From the NCBI RefSeq assembly GCF_021462225.1, contig NC_061813.1, positions 20,608,442 through 20,672,441 on the forward strand: a stretch of 64,000 bases of DNA, given 5' to 3'. Below, piece after piece: positions 14,001 through 24,627 of the stretch. The position numbers and the translations under genes are program-made. The stretch is from Girardinichthys multiradiatus. Lineage: Eukaryota; Chordata; Actinopteri; Cyprinodontiformes; Goodeidae. Below the pieces are notes generated by a model. The model was given only the letters and a program-made list of their open reading frames with translations. It made no database searches and was not told where the DNA came from. Every line of letters begins with the position of its first letter. The first letter of the stretch is position 1.

Positions 14001-14814
14001 GACAGATGAAATATTCTCTGTCTCACTCAGTCGATTTTCAACAATAAAATATGAACAAATAAAATGGCCTCAAATAATGAAAGATTCTCTGGGATTATAT
14101 TGTAATATTATGACTTTTACAATGTTGTTCCGAAGAAAATACCTTTTAGTTATAATTGTAACCCCCTCCACACTAAAGGATTTTACTTCATGACTGACAT
14201 TTTAAATCACTATCATTTTTTGACTGTGAATACCACTCCAAAAATCCCTACATTTCATGACAGCCTATGATTTCGTTAGTAGTCTTCCGCCACGCATGGG
14301 GCTCTTTAGTCAACATCCACTTCCATCACTCCCCCAAATTCACAGGAACGCAAAGCATTAGCGTATGTTCACTAGTAGGATTTCCCGCTAAAACCATTTT
14401 TAAGTGCTGATTGCACAACATTTTCTAATGTCTAAGTCTCTCCACGGTAACCTAATGCCACTCACAGCTATTTGCTTGTTTTCTGTGTACATAATTTTGG
14501 GGCAAATGTATAGTTAAGCCTGTTAAGAGTGCAGCAGTAACAGAGTGGTGACCCCACTGTGGAAGGTGGTGAAAGAGAGGCATAAAGCACAGTGATCCAT
14601 GAGGGAAAAAAAGGAGGTGTTTAATGAGATGTTCACGCTCTGTTACCTGCCTGACAGGAAAGATCTCACTCACTCACCTTGTTAGCCACTTTGTCCTCTG
14701 TACAGGCTGCTAATTAACAAAGGCTCTTGAATGCTTAATGCTCGGAAAGGTATTTAAAGCTTTTAACATTTTCAAAATTTCTGTGACATAATTTTCAGTG
14801 TCAGTTTAGATGTT
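11011..14814. other. Non-coding sequence with unclassified older repeat-like parts
   Basis: No supported gene. 11390-11850 reads like a degraded transposon (short blocks such as 'ccacaccatttcacaca'), but I could not assign it. 13090-13540 is more GC-rich than its surroundings and holds several overlapping short frames on both strands without domain signals, so I do not call a gene. Confidence 0.45.
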
Positions 14815-15181
14815 GTTTAGATGAGGGCTGCACGGTGGCGCAGTTGGTAGCACTGTTGCCTTGCAGCAAGAAGGTCCTGGGTTCCATTCCTGGCCTGGGG
14901 TCTTTCTGCATGGAGTTAGCATGTTCTCCCCGTGCATGCGTGGGTTCTCACCGGGTATTCCGGCTTCCTCCCACAGTCCAAAGACATTCCTGTTAGGTTA
15001 ATTGGTCACTCTAAATTGACCTTAGGTGTATGAGTGTGTGCATGGTTGTTTGTGTGTTGCCCTGCGATGGACTGGCGATCTGTCCAGGGTGTACCCTGCC
15101 TCTCGCCCATAGACTGCTGGAGATAGGCACCAGCTCCCCCGCGACCCACTATGGAATAAGCGGTAGAAAATGACTGACTGA
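14815..15181 (+). mobile_element. Full-length tRNA-like SINE with 13-bp target-site duplication
   Basis: A copy of a repeat common in teleost genomes: 'ggctgcacggtggcgcagt' head, a box-B-like 'gggttccattcc', a conserved body and an ATGACTGACTG-type tail. It is flanked by an exact 13-bp direct repeat, CAGTTTAGATGTT, at 14802-14814 and 15182-15194, the mark of target-primed reverse transcription. The head suggests an internal Pol III promoter. It encodes no protein and would depend on a LINE enzyme. Fragments lie at 1711, 4521 and 10235. Confidence 0.85.
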
Positions 15182-15319
15182 CAGTTTAGATGTTAAGATG
15201 CCCACAGTTGTAAGGGTAATAAATTGACTTATAGTTTGTGTTAATTTTAGTGTGTGTTAGTTAGCATCAATCAAAACTGGAGGTGTCAATCGTTCTGCAA
15301 GTGTTTGATAGACTACTTT

Positions 15320-16014
15320 AAAGGGACCAGAGTCCGTTTCCCCCGATGGTCCGGACCTTTTGTGCAGGTGTGAATACGCTCAAGCGAACCCTGGTCCGGA
15401 CCAAACAACTGGACCAAGACCCACTTTTTGAGGCGGTCTCGGCCCGCTTCCAAACGGACTCTGGTGCGGTTCACTTATGGTGTGAATACAAACTGGCCCC
15501 GATCCGAACCAACTACAAAAAGTGTACGTCTCTTTGGACATAAAAAGCCACCGTAGCCGATAGCAAAGGTGTGTGTTGTAAGGTAATCATACCTGATAAG
15601 CTGCGTGTTGCTTAGCAATGCTACTGGCTTGTTGCACGTAGAAAACGTCGGCGTTCAGCACGCATTCTCTGACGCGGTTCCAAAATTATAAATGGAACGT
15701 CTCAAAGTCTGTGTTGAATGAGCTGCTCTTGACTCTCACAATAATATTGCAGCTGTAATAACGGCACAAATATGCAGAACAGAGGTGCTGCACGCACAGT
15801 TGTTTTCCTAAATTTCCAAGTCTGTGCTCTGTCCCGTCATTTCTGTCCAATAGGAACAATAATCGTCACCCGCGTGGCTTTGTGTACAAGTAATAGTTCA
15901 CTTTCAAAGAATACAATGTGAAAACAAACCGCACCAAATGAAAAAAATAAAGTTCGCTTTTGGTCCGGACCAAACAAGTGGACCAAAGGACTTTCCTGGT
16001 GAATACACCCTAAA
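15320..16014. mobile_element. Non-autonomous DNA transposon (MITE-like)
   Basis: About 700 bp with the palindromic motif TGGTCCGGACCA near both ends (near 15351, 15390 and 15963). The right end 'tggtgaatacaccctaaag' and the internal 'tgtgaatacgctcaagcg' recall PIF/Harbinger-type miniature elements of fishes. It is GC-richer than its surroundings. The short frame inside has no transposase motif. Exact ends and target-site duplication were not resolved. Confidence 0.5.
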
Positions 16015-16700
16015 GCTCTGGGCGGCTTAGGCTAAATTTGTTAACAGCCACGCATACAGATGCACCTATTGTCTTCATGCATTAGAAATAGAAAACCTGA
16101 AAACCTGTGGAATGACAACAAATTACAAACAGATGCACTTATGTGATGATGTAGCATGTGCAACCATCTGGAACCACACCCCTGTTTTATTATTTATTAA
16201 AGTATGTCAAATGAATGTGTGCCGTCTTGTGGGGAAAACAGAAAAGAATCGAGTTAGCGTTCCCTGAATATCTTCTATATAGTAAATGGGGGTGAGATTG
16301 TGAAAAGTAAGCAGGGGAAAAGGTCAGATTATTTCACTTATTGCAATCTCATTGTTGGAAACCTGTTTTGCCCCAGGATTTTGAAAAAATCTTGGCGTCA
16401 AGGAAAGGAACATCCCAAAGCTGAGGGATTAGAATGAAAACATTTTATCATGTTTCTGACATATAGTTCTAGAGGAGTCAAAAGCCAGACCACTTATGTA
16501 AGTTTTTACATGATAAAAAGCTTTGACAGTGGATTTTCCTTTTTATGTGTCCTCTTTTTGTACAAAACATCAGGTGTCGTCTAAAATCTCACTGCATGTT
16601 TATCCACAATATTTAGCTACAGCTGTGGCTTGCTTTTACTTCAAGTCTGAGCCAAATTAACTGAAGAGTGTTTGAATGCAGCTGATGTCTGACATTACAA
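16015..16700. other. Non-coding sequence, no gene seen
   Basis: Between the MITE-like element and the Tc1-like element. Nothing recognised. Confidence 0.5.
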
Positions 16701-16702
16701 TA

Positions 16703-16902
16703 CAGGTCCTTCTCAAAAAATTAGCATATTGTGATAAAGTTCATTGTTTTCCATAATGTCTTGATGAAAATTTAACATTCATATATTTTAGATTCATTGC
16801 ACACTAACTGAAATATTTCAGGTCTTTTATTGTCTTAATACGGATGATTTTGGCATACAGCTCATGAAAACCCAAAATTCCTATCTCACAAAATTAGCAT
16901 AT
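16703..16902. repeat. Left terminal inverted repeat, family B copy 1
   Basis: About 200 bp, inverted at 18113-18310. Includes 'cacaaaattagcatat' at its inner edge and 'caggtccttctc' at the tip. Confidence 0.85.
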
Positions 16903-17030
16903 CATTAAAAGGGTCTCTAAACGAGCTATGAACCTAATCATCTGAATCAACGAGTTAACTCTAAACACCTGCAAATGATTCCTGAGGCCTTTAAAACTCC
17001 CAGCCTGGTTCATCACTCAAAACCCCAATC

Positions 17031-18034
17031 ATGGGTAAGACTGCCGACCTGACTGCTGTCCAGAAGGCCACTATTGACACCCTCAAGCAAGAGGGTAAGA
17101 CACAGAAAGAAATTTCTGAACGAATAGGCTGTTCCCAGAGTGCTGTATCAAGGCACCTCAGTGGGAAGTCTGTGGGAAGGAAAAAGTGTGGCAGAAAATG
17201 CTGCACAACGAGAAGAGGTGACCGGACCCTGAGGAAGATTGTGGAGAAGGGCCGATTCCAGACCTTGGGGGACCTGCGGAAGCAGTGGACTGAGTCTGGA
17301 GTAGAAACATCCAGAGCCACCGTGCACAGGCGTGTGCAGGAAATGGGCTACAGGTGCCGCATTCCCCAGGTCAAGCCACTTTTGAACCAGAAACAGCGGT
17401 AGAAACGCCTGACCTGGGCTACAGAGAAGCAGCACTGGACTGTTGCTCAGTGGTCCAAAGTACTTTTTTCGGATGAAAGCAATTCTGCATGTCATTCGGA
17501 AATCAAGGTGCCAGAGTCTGGAGGAAGACTGGGGAGAAGGAAATGCCAAAATGCCAGAAGTCCAGTGTCAAGTACCCACAGTCAGTGATGGTCTGGGGTG
17601 CCGTGTCAGCTGCTGGTGTTGGTCCACTGTGTTTTATCAAGGGCAGGGTCAATGCAGCTAGCTATCAGGAGATTTTGGAGCACTTCATGCTTCCATCTGC
17701 TGAAAAGCTTTATGGAGATGAAGATTTCATTTTTCAGCATGACCTGGCACCTGCTCACAGTGCCAAAACCACTGGTAAATGGTTTACTGACCATGGTATC
17801 ACTGTGCTCAATTGGCCTGCCCACTCTCCTGACCTGAACCCCATAGAGAATCTGTGGGATATTGTGAAGAGAACGTTGAGAGACTCAAGACCCAACACTC
17901 TGGATGAGCTAAAGGCCGCTATCGAAGCATCCTGGGCCTCCATAAGACCTCAGCAGTGCCACAGGCTGATTGCCTCCATGCCACGCCGCATTGAAGCAGT
18001 CATTTCTGCAAAAGGATTCCCAACCAAGTATTGA
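17031..18034 (+). pseudogene. Tc1-like transposase, family B copy 1 (stop and frameshift)
   Basis: Starts at the ATG 17031 (MGKTADLTAVQ) with the N-terminal helix-turn-helix 'KEISERIGCSQSAVSRHL'. Compared with the copy at 39480, it keeps the 14-codon segment that copy 2 lacks, but a TAG at 17400-17402 stands where a CAG would fit ('KQRQKR' becomes 'KQR-stop'). A single A is missing near 17482 ('gaaagcaattctg' against 'gaaagcaaattctg'). After the shift the frame runs intact to 18034 with 'FQHDLAPAHS' and 'NPIENLW'. Without the two lesions it would be 334 codons. The copy cannot make a full enzyme. Confidence 0.93.
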
Positions 18035-18112
18035 GTGCATAACTGTACATGATTATTTGAAGGTTGACGTTTTTTGTATTAAAAACACTTTTCTTTTATT
18101 GGTCGGATGAAA

Positions 18113-18310
18113 TATACTAATTTTGTGAGATAGGAATTTTGGGTTTTCATGAGCTGTATGCCACAATCATCCGTATTAAGACAATAAAAACCTGAAATAT
18201 TTTAGTTAATGTGCAATGAATCTAAAATATATGAATGTTACATTTTCATCATGACATTATGGAAAATAATGAACTTTATCACAATATGCTAATATTTTGA
18301 GAAGGACCTG
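18113..18310. repeat. Right terminal inverted repeat, family B copy 1
   Basis: Inverted match of 16703-16902 with scattered differences; ends 'gaaggacctg' at the TA. Confidence 0.85.
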
Positions 18311-18419
18311 TAGTTAAGTATTTGGATGAACTATGATAGTAAATAATGATATAAACATTAAAATCTCATTTATAATTAAATTTTATTGTATCTTATTTTC
18401 TGATCGTTGTACATTACAC

Positions 18420-19230
18420 CCTATTTCTACTAAGTTAAGTTCCAATTCCTCTTTGGACACCCCTGCCCTCAATCCACCTCGCTAATGTTCCCTCCTTGCC
18501 TGGACTAAAGACCTCTGAGGGAGAGGTCTTTAGTCCAGGAAGGCTTTTAGTGTCAGAAGACCAGGAAAGCTCTAGGACCTGACAGTGTTTCTCCCTTGTG
18601 CTGGAGAACTTGCGCTGACCAACTGGCCCACATCTTCACTCAGATCTTCAACAGGTCTCTGGAGCTGTGAAAGTTTCCATTGTGCTTCAAGCACCCCACA
18701 ATCATCCAGGTCCCTAAGAAATGCAGGGTCATCACAGGGTTAAAGCTTTTGAAGTTCACAGATGACACCACTATCACTGGTCTCATGTAGGATGAGTTTG
18801 CATACACACAGGAGGTGGATTGACTGGTTCATTAGTGTGGTCAGAACCACCGGCAGCTTAACCCGCTCAAGATGTTGTAGATGACCGGAAAACCCCCTAC
18901 CCCATTATCCTTAACACCGTATCTACTGTGGATCGTTTACAGTTCCTAGAAGACACACTTCATACAGCAACTTAAGAAATGCAATCTGCCACAGGAGCTT
19001 CTGGTCATCTTCTACAATGCCTAAAAAAAACGCCTCTCTGGTGGACATCTATCACAGTTTGGTTTGGCTCATCCACCAAACAGGACAGGTCCAGACTGCA
19101 ACAAATGAATTAGGTTTGCAGAGAGGAACACCAGGCCTGACCTACCCTCCATCCAGGACTTGTACAGGACTAAGGTCAGGAAGAGAGCAGCTAACATCTC
19201 TGCAGACCCCACACGTCCTGTACACAAACT
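18420..19230 (+). pseudogene. Degraded LINE reverse-transcriptase remnant
   Basis: Broken pieces of a non-LTR reverse transcriptase read in order on the plus strand. One piece is like '[13 protein letters not shown]' near 18630-18665. Another is like 'LPQELLVIFYNA' near 18990-19018. The last is like 'LPSIQDLYRTKVRKRAANIS' near 19145-19200, a typical C-terminal block of Rex1/CR1-like fish LINEs. Many stops and frame changes. A perfect hairpin (18499-18539) lies inside. Family assignment is from memory of motif style, not from a search. Confidence 0.65.
18499..18539. repeat. Perfect 18-bp hairpin (inverted repeat, 5-base loop)
   Basis: Left arm CCTGGACTAAAGACCTCT (18499-18516), loop GAGGG, and an exactly complementary right arm (18522-18539). 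It lies inside a decayed LINE and has no T-run or other terminator signature. It looks like a local fold-back duplication. Confidence 0.95.
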
Positions 19231-20257
19231 GTTATGACTTTTACTTACAGGCTGGCACTACAAAATTCAGTGGTCTGTTTGAGCAAAAGGTCAACTTCCC
19301 CATTTATAAAAGTGTACAACCTACTTACAGTGCAGAATGTGATGCATGTTATGACTCTTGTTGAGGTCCATGCAAGCACTCCGACACGTTATCTGACACA
19401 TACAAGAACTGCTTGAATAACCTTTATCTGTGAACTTTATCAGTCCCCTAATGCAACTTTAGAATTGTCAGTCTTCATCCTTGAGCTTGTAGAAAAGGTG
19501 GGGTGAGCTGTTTCTGACTAGCAGAGAGCTACATACCTCATGTCACTGGCTAATTCACCAAAGCTGGAAATGTGAAGGGACACTTCAGCACTACTCAGGT
19601 AAGGCATGTAGGATTGTGTTTCAGCAAGAAATCCTGACTATACAGTATGCTACTGTGCATTCTCTGTATCCTGTCTAACTTTGATAAAGTCTGTGTTAAA
19701 AATTCAAGTGTTTTAATATGCACACAGAAATTAAACCTGTAATGGAAAACTCATATTCAGACCCACCTGCCTAACCTTTAACACAATAAATGTACAGCAC
19801 ACACACAGTTTAACCTGCTGTCCTCCAGCCCCTGTCACATACAACATCCTGTGTGTCTGTTGGTGCAACTGTCTAATAGTGGGGATAAAGTCAAGGCAAA
19901 GAGATTAATTCTTTGAAGTCAGAGCAACCAAACAGCGGGGTGATTAATAACAGCCATCCATTACCCTCTGCACACAGATGGGAGGTTGGGTTGAAGGTTG
20001 ATGGAGAACAGCACAGTGTGGGGTATTACACCCTGTCATACAGATTAGTGTTTGGAATTTAGACAGCACCCTTAACACCATCACCATGCTGCCTTGCACT
20101 ACTTGTATCCTTCAGGTATCCTTCCACTGCTGTCGATGCCATTTGTCACTGTAGTGCCTCCTGAAAACTCCTTTTAGAACAGGTTGAGGGCCAGGCGTTT
20201 TTACTGGGTGCTGGGTTTGATCATGTTGTGGTTTTAAACATTAAATTGTCCACAGCA
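19231..20257. other. Non-coding sequence, no gene seen
   Basis: No recognised gene. Short frames only. Confidence 0.5.
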
Positions 20258-20259
20258 TA

Positions 20260-21651
20260 CAGTGCCTTGCAGAAGTATTTGATGCCCTGGAACTTTTTTG
20301 CATTTCATCATGTTTTTACAAATAAATCTCTAACATCCAAGGTAAGGCATTTATATTCAGATTTCTGTTACTCTGACACCACAAAAGAAACTCCAAGGCA
20401 ACCAATTAATTTCAGATGTAAACTACTAAGTAAATAGGGGCAGCAAGTGTGTACTTCAATGTCAGAATAGGGCTGTTCTGTGAAGGCCTCAGTATTATGT
20501 TAGAGAACATAAGTGAACAACAGCATAATAAAGACCAAGGAACACACCGGACAAGTAAGGGATAAAGTTGTGGAGACGTTTAATGCAGGATTGGTTTATA
20601 AAAAATGCTTTAGGCCTTAAATATTTGACTGAGCACTGTTCAATCCATCATCTGGAAATGATGGAAATAAGTATGGCCCAACTGCAAACCTACCAAGACA
20701 TAGTCATCCACAGACTGGGCAAATAGAGCAGAAAAGCAGCCATGATAACTCTGGAGGAGCTCCAGAGATCCACTGCTAAGGTGGGAGAATGTGTTCATAA
20801 TACAACTATTAGTTGTGCACTGCACAAAAATAGCCTTTATGGAAAAAAGGGGAGAGGCAGTCTTTGCTCAAAGAGAAAGTCCAGTTTGCAGTTTGCCACA
20901 AGACACCGTAAGCATGTGGAGCAATGTGATCTGGTCAGATGAGACCAAAATGTAATTTTTTGGTCAACATGCCAAATGTTGAGTGCAGCAAAAACATCTT
21001 CACATCACTCTGAACACAACTTGCCCATGAAACATGATAGTGGCAGCATCATGCTGTGGGGATGCTTTTCTTCAGTAAAGATGGGAAAGCTGGGCAGACT
21101 TGAATGGAAAATGAATGGAACTAAACATATGGCAATCGTTGAAGAAAATCTGTTAGAAGCTTTAAAAGACTTGAGAACAAGTAGATATCTTCTCATGCCA
21201 TCAACAAAGCCCTGCTAATGACCCAATTATTTGATTTGGGTGTGCTGCAGCAGAGACACATCTAAAAAGTGAGGAACAACAGCCCTTGAGAACTGGAGTT
21301 TAAGATCAGCGGTTTAGACCATTGTATATTCTTGTGTTAGAATGGCCTTCTCAAAGTCCAGACCAAATCCACTTAGGAATCTATGGCAACATTTTGAAAA
21401 AAAAAAATATGTTAAGACTTTCTACAAAGTCTTGACTCTGGGGGGGCTGAATACAAATGCAAACCATATATTTTAGATTTTTATTTGTCAAAAGGTTTGA
21501 AAATCATTTTCACATTGTCTCATTTTCTTTCCACTTTACAAATATGCCTTATTTTATGCTGGTCTGTCATATAAAAGACATTGAAGTTTGTGGTAGTACA
21601 TGACACAATTAGAAACGTTTAAGTGGGATCAATACTTTTGCAAGGCACTTG
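20260..21651 (+). mobile_element. Old Tc1-like transposon relic
   Basis: Ends 'cagtgccttgcagaag' (20260) and, inverted, 'cttttgcaaggcacttg' (to 21651), flanked by TA (20258-20259 and 21652-21653). Inside, plus-strand fragments of a Tc1 transposase remain: 'MITLEELQRSTAKVGE' at 20742, and 'MKHDSGSIMLWGCFSS' with 'EENLLEALKDL' from about 21027. Frameshifts and stops are many. It sits just beyond the sema5a 3' end. Confidence 0.85.
20742..21216 (+). pseudogene. Tc1-like transposase fragments
   Basis: Two frames (20742-20942 and 20976-21218) carry recognisable middle parts of a Tc1 transposase, related in sequence to the enzyme at 6165-7184. The catalytic 'SDE' region is damaged and the glutamate region is not in frame. 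Dead copy. Confidence 0.75.
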
Positions 21652-21654
21652 TAT

Positions 21655-23012
21655 GCGGGAACTAGCCACCGCAAAAATCCAGGTACAAGTTTTAGATTAC
21701 CATTTTCAAGTAAGCTATCTTCACCTAAACAAAAATTAACATTTATTAGATCAATATCAAACAAAACTTTACAAGTAGGAGTACAGATGATTGAATCCGT
21801 CAGTCACCATAGACAAGTCTTGTAGGAAGCTATTTTAATTAATGCACCAAAACACAAACAAACAAGTAAAAATAGTTAGTTGCAACTGAACCAAAAGAAA
21901 CCAAGTAGATTTAAAAAAAGAAAGGTTACTGTACACGGGTAGCACTAAAGCTGGGATTCAGGAAAACAGTACTTGCTACTCTCCACCTGTAGAATTAATG
22001 CTAATAACATTCTCTGCTTTCACAAACACATATTTAACTCAGAAGCCAAACAAATTGTGAACACTATCAAAATTCAAAAACAACTTTTTTTTTCTTTTTC
22101 TTTTACAAAATATTTATAAAAAGTATAATGGTAATGACTTAATTGATTCAACCTGCTATGAATATCCCAAATAATTGCCAAAATGGAGACACAATGCTGT
22201 TTTTCTTTTTAAAAGATGTTCTCTAAACACTTGAAACAATGAGTAAATGCATAGAAAATCTAGACATTGGCTTCAAATGTCAGTTTCTGTACAAAAACAT
22301 AAAAAAGGAAAAACATATCTTACAATAATAGCTTGGTTTTTTTCTAGCTGCTGGAAAAATAATAAAGCAAAATAAAACAATAACATAAACAATGTTGACC
22401 ACAGACATCAAATATCTACATCCTGATTCTATGAGTGGAGTTGGACATTTGATCCAACTGTCAGGTTGGACTTTACTGTTGAAGTAAATGGTTAAAACCA
22501 CAGGTCATTCCTACAGACCATTTGTTTTAGGACTTCTGAAGCTAATCTCATAACTGAGAGCAGCATAAAAACTGCCTCTAGAACCCTGGAATGTGATCCA
22601 TCATGCAAATTGCAATGGAACAGCAGAGCAAACACATCAGATGAAGTCATGCAAAGTAATTTGTAGTCATTTTCCATTGTTACTAATACAGGTCTGTCTT
22701 AGGGACATCAGGAAAAACATTAGGTGGGATGACACTCCCCAAAGTATCCACAGCATTGGATATCCAGTTCTACATTTCTCTTTGCTAGTCCAGCTTTTCC
22801 AAGTGTACCCCAAGGCACCTGAGAGAAAGTGGGCATTTCCTTCTATTGGCAACACCAGAGTGTTCGCGTCTTCGTTACATACCAGTTGCCACTGAGTCTC
22901 AAAGCAGAACTACCCTACATAAGGAGTTAAAAATCTCAATACAAAGCACAAGGAAAGTTGAATCAGTCAAAATAGACAACAGGGTAATGATCCCTCCTGT
23001 AGAAGTCTGGTG
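21655..23012 (-). other. Probable sema5a 3' untranslated region
   Basis: Directly follows the sema5a stop codon at 23013 on the minus strand. A possible polyadenylation hexamer AATAAA (minus strand) is at 21742-21747, about 1.27 kb after the stop and about 90 bp before the Tc1 relic. Assignment as UTR is inferred from position only; RNA data would define the true end. Confidence 0.45.
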
Positions 23013-23132
23013 TTAATAGTCATCATAGGTGTTCAGGTCGGAGAAGTATGCATTGGTATAAGTCTTCCCGGCAAGCTGTGGGTTGAAGTACTTATTCCTT
23101 TCCTCCAGAATCAGATTATTTTTGTTGAAGCC
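23013..23132 (-). CDS. sema5a: sema5a last coding exon (cytoplasmic tail, stop)
   Basis: 39 codons and TAA, beginning after the acceptor 'ctttatttacag' (AG at 23134-23133). It encodes the very conserved semaphorin-5 C-terminus: 'GFNKNNLILEERNKYF', then 'NPQLAGKTYTNAYFSDLN', ending in TYDDY. Phase 0 joins it to the exon ending AAG at 30344, giving '...VEAIK-GFNKNN...'. This is the short intracellular tail of a transmembrane guidance cue. Family and paralogue are called from this tail plus the membrane exon; sema5b has a similar tail and is the only real alternative. Confidence 0.92.
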   Translation of the reverse strand, partial: GFNKNNLILEERNKYFNPQLAGKTYTNAYFSDLNTYDDY

Positions 23133-24424
23133 CTGTAAATAAAGAAAAAAAACAAAAAAATAGATGGAGAGGAGAAATGTATAGGAGTCAGAATTGGCAT
23201 TTTTTGGCAACATATGGATCAAGTGATTATTCAGCCCAAATGGCAAGGTAAAAGTAAATCCAAAGGAGCAACATAAATCAATGGGTGACTGCTCGGTGAA
23301 TGGAACATACATTTCACTGAGCAAGGTCAGTGCATTTGCAAACAGGCTGGAAAAATGAGAAGTCACCACAGGGCAAAATTATTTTGATGCACACCCGAAA
23401 GTCCACCTCTGTCATCTCTAATACCCAGCATCAGCGTTTTTTATGGCTCTCAGATTGTCAGTCCTCCAGGACAATCAAAGCCATAAAAATCGATCAAAGG
23501 CGAATCACATTTCTGTTAAACAATAAGGAAGAACCATTGGGGGGGGGGGGCATCTTGTCTGTACCTGCATGACGCAGTAAATATGGAACAAGCTTCTGAT
23601 GTGCTGCTCAGTACAACATCAGCCATTTGGCAAATAGATGTGTTCATATCCAGTCTGTTGTAGTGGGAAGTGTGATAGGAGTCCCTCGGGGCAGTGTAAT
23701 TGAACACTTGATGTTGCTGCATTTACAGCTGATGGATGTTTCCGACAAGTGTGCCGGGCAAAAAAACTCATATTTTGCTGTGTTACCATTATGTGATTTG
23801 CAAACAAAGGGAAAGCAATCAGCTCTCCAGCAGCACCAAAGACGGTTATGTATCTCTGCAAGTGTCTGCTTGGCTGCCTTTAACCAGCTGTGCAGCAGTG
23901 CTTGTTAGCATCATCTATGTTATATTCTTGCTTTAAACATGTTTATAATAGCCGTAAGAATGATTAAGTTAGAGTTCTTGGTGCAGCAGACACAATTTGC
24001 CTGAACAATAAAGTGCTGTTAGTGATAGAGAAGTAACAGAGGAGGTTAATAAACCAACATTACAGTGAGATTACCCTCTCAGCCCATCAAATTAACCGAT
24101 CAATTAAAACTACAGCATAACATGAAGGACAAACAGAAAAAGACATGCAAATGTAAGCATAAAAAGGAAAGGGCACACTGCCTTCTCGCAAGCTGGTAGA
24201 GAGAAGGGAGGCAGCCAGGATGGAAGGATGAAGGGGGTCGGAGCAGAAAAAGAAAAACTAGAGTGCTGTACTCCCAACCTGCCACACACAGGAAGTGCCA
24301 CAGGAAGTGGAAGGGCAGGGCACGTTGGGGAACAGGAAGTAGTACTGGATGAGAGGGTCAAAGAGTAGTTGGGGTTTGGAGTGGGTAGTCAAGAAGCGGG
24401 ATGTTGTTGAGGTCAGGAGGTTGG
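23133..24424 (-). other. sema5a intron sequence, no exon seen
   Basis: Intron between the last exon and the candidate exon at 24425-24526. A G12 run lies at 23539-23550. 24170-24424 is GC-richer than normal for the region and continues downstream of the candidate stop codon. Several overlapping short frames were examined, but none is framed by splice sites. Confidence 0.5.
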
Positions 24425-24526
24425 TTAGTAGAAAATCTCCAGTCCACGCATAGACACCCCCATGTTAGCAGAGAGAGGCTGGTGCGTGGCAGGGTCGTCC
24501 AGAGGCAAGAGTACCGACACGTCTGG
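24425..24526 (-). CDS. Candidate alternative terminal exon of sema5a
   Basis: After a strong acceptor (pyrimidine tract 'cgttcctctccttcctgcag', AG at 24528-24527) the minus strand encodes 33 codons and TAA, starting PDVSVLLPLDDPATHQPL and ending MRGLEIFY. The phase (0) and strand fit the donor at 30344, so splicing would give '...VEAIK-PDVSVLL...' instead of the usual tail. GC content is well above the adjoining intron. I do not know this tail from any semaphorin. It could be an alternative 3' exon, part of an unrelated gene, or chance. Confidence 0.4.
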   Translation of the reverse strand, partial: PDVSVLLPLDDPATHQPLSANMGVSMRGLEIFY

Positions 24527-24627
24527 CTGCAGGAAGGAGAGGAACGGGCAAGAATCATCCTCAAAAAAAAAAAATGCAAAGACCATATTTCATCTAAAAG
24601 GAGCCTTAGAAATATGATAAATATATA

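Larger units (their letters stand above)
16703..18310 (+). mobile_element. Tc1-like DNA transposon, family B, copy 1 (complete ends)
   Basis: A 1608-bp element between TA dinucleotides (16701-16702 and 18311-18312). It starts 'caggtccttctcaaaaaatt' and ends with the inverted counterpart '...gagaaggacctg'. The repeats are about 200 bp (16703-16902 and 18113-18310). It is nearly identical to 39153-40560, so the family moved recently in this lineage. Its transposase has two lesions. Confidence 0.95.

Noticed and set aside
17148..17549. 133-codon minus-strand frame over the family B transposase
   Set aside because: Antisense shadow of the transposase; the same shadow appears opposite copy 2.
18499..18539. 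Transcription terminator
   Set aside because: Intrinsic terminators are bacterial; there is no T-run and the context is a LINE relic in a vertebrate genome.
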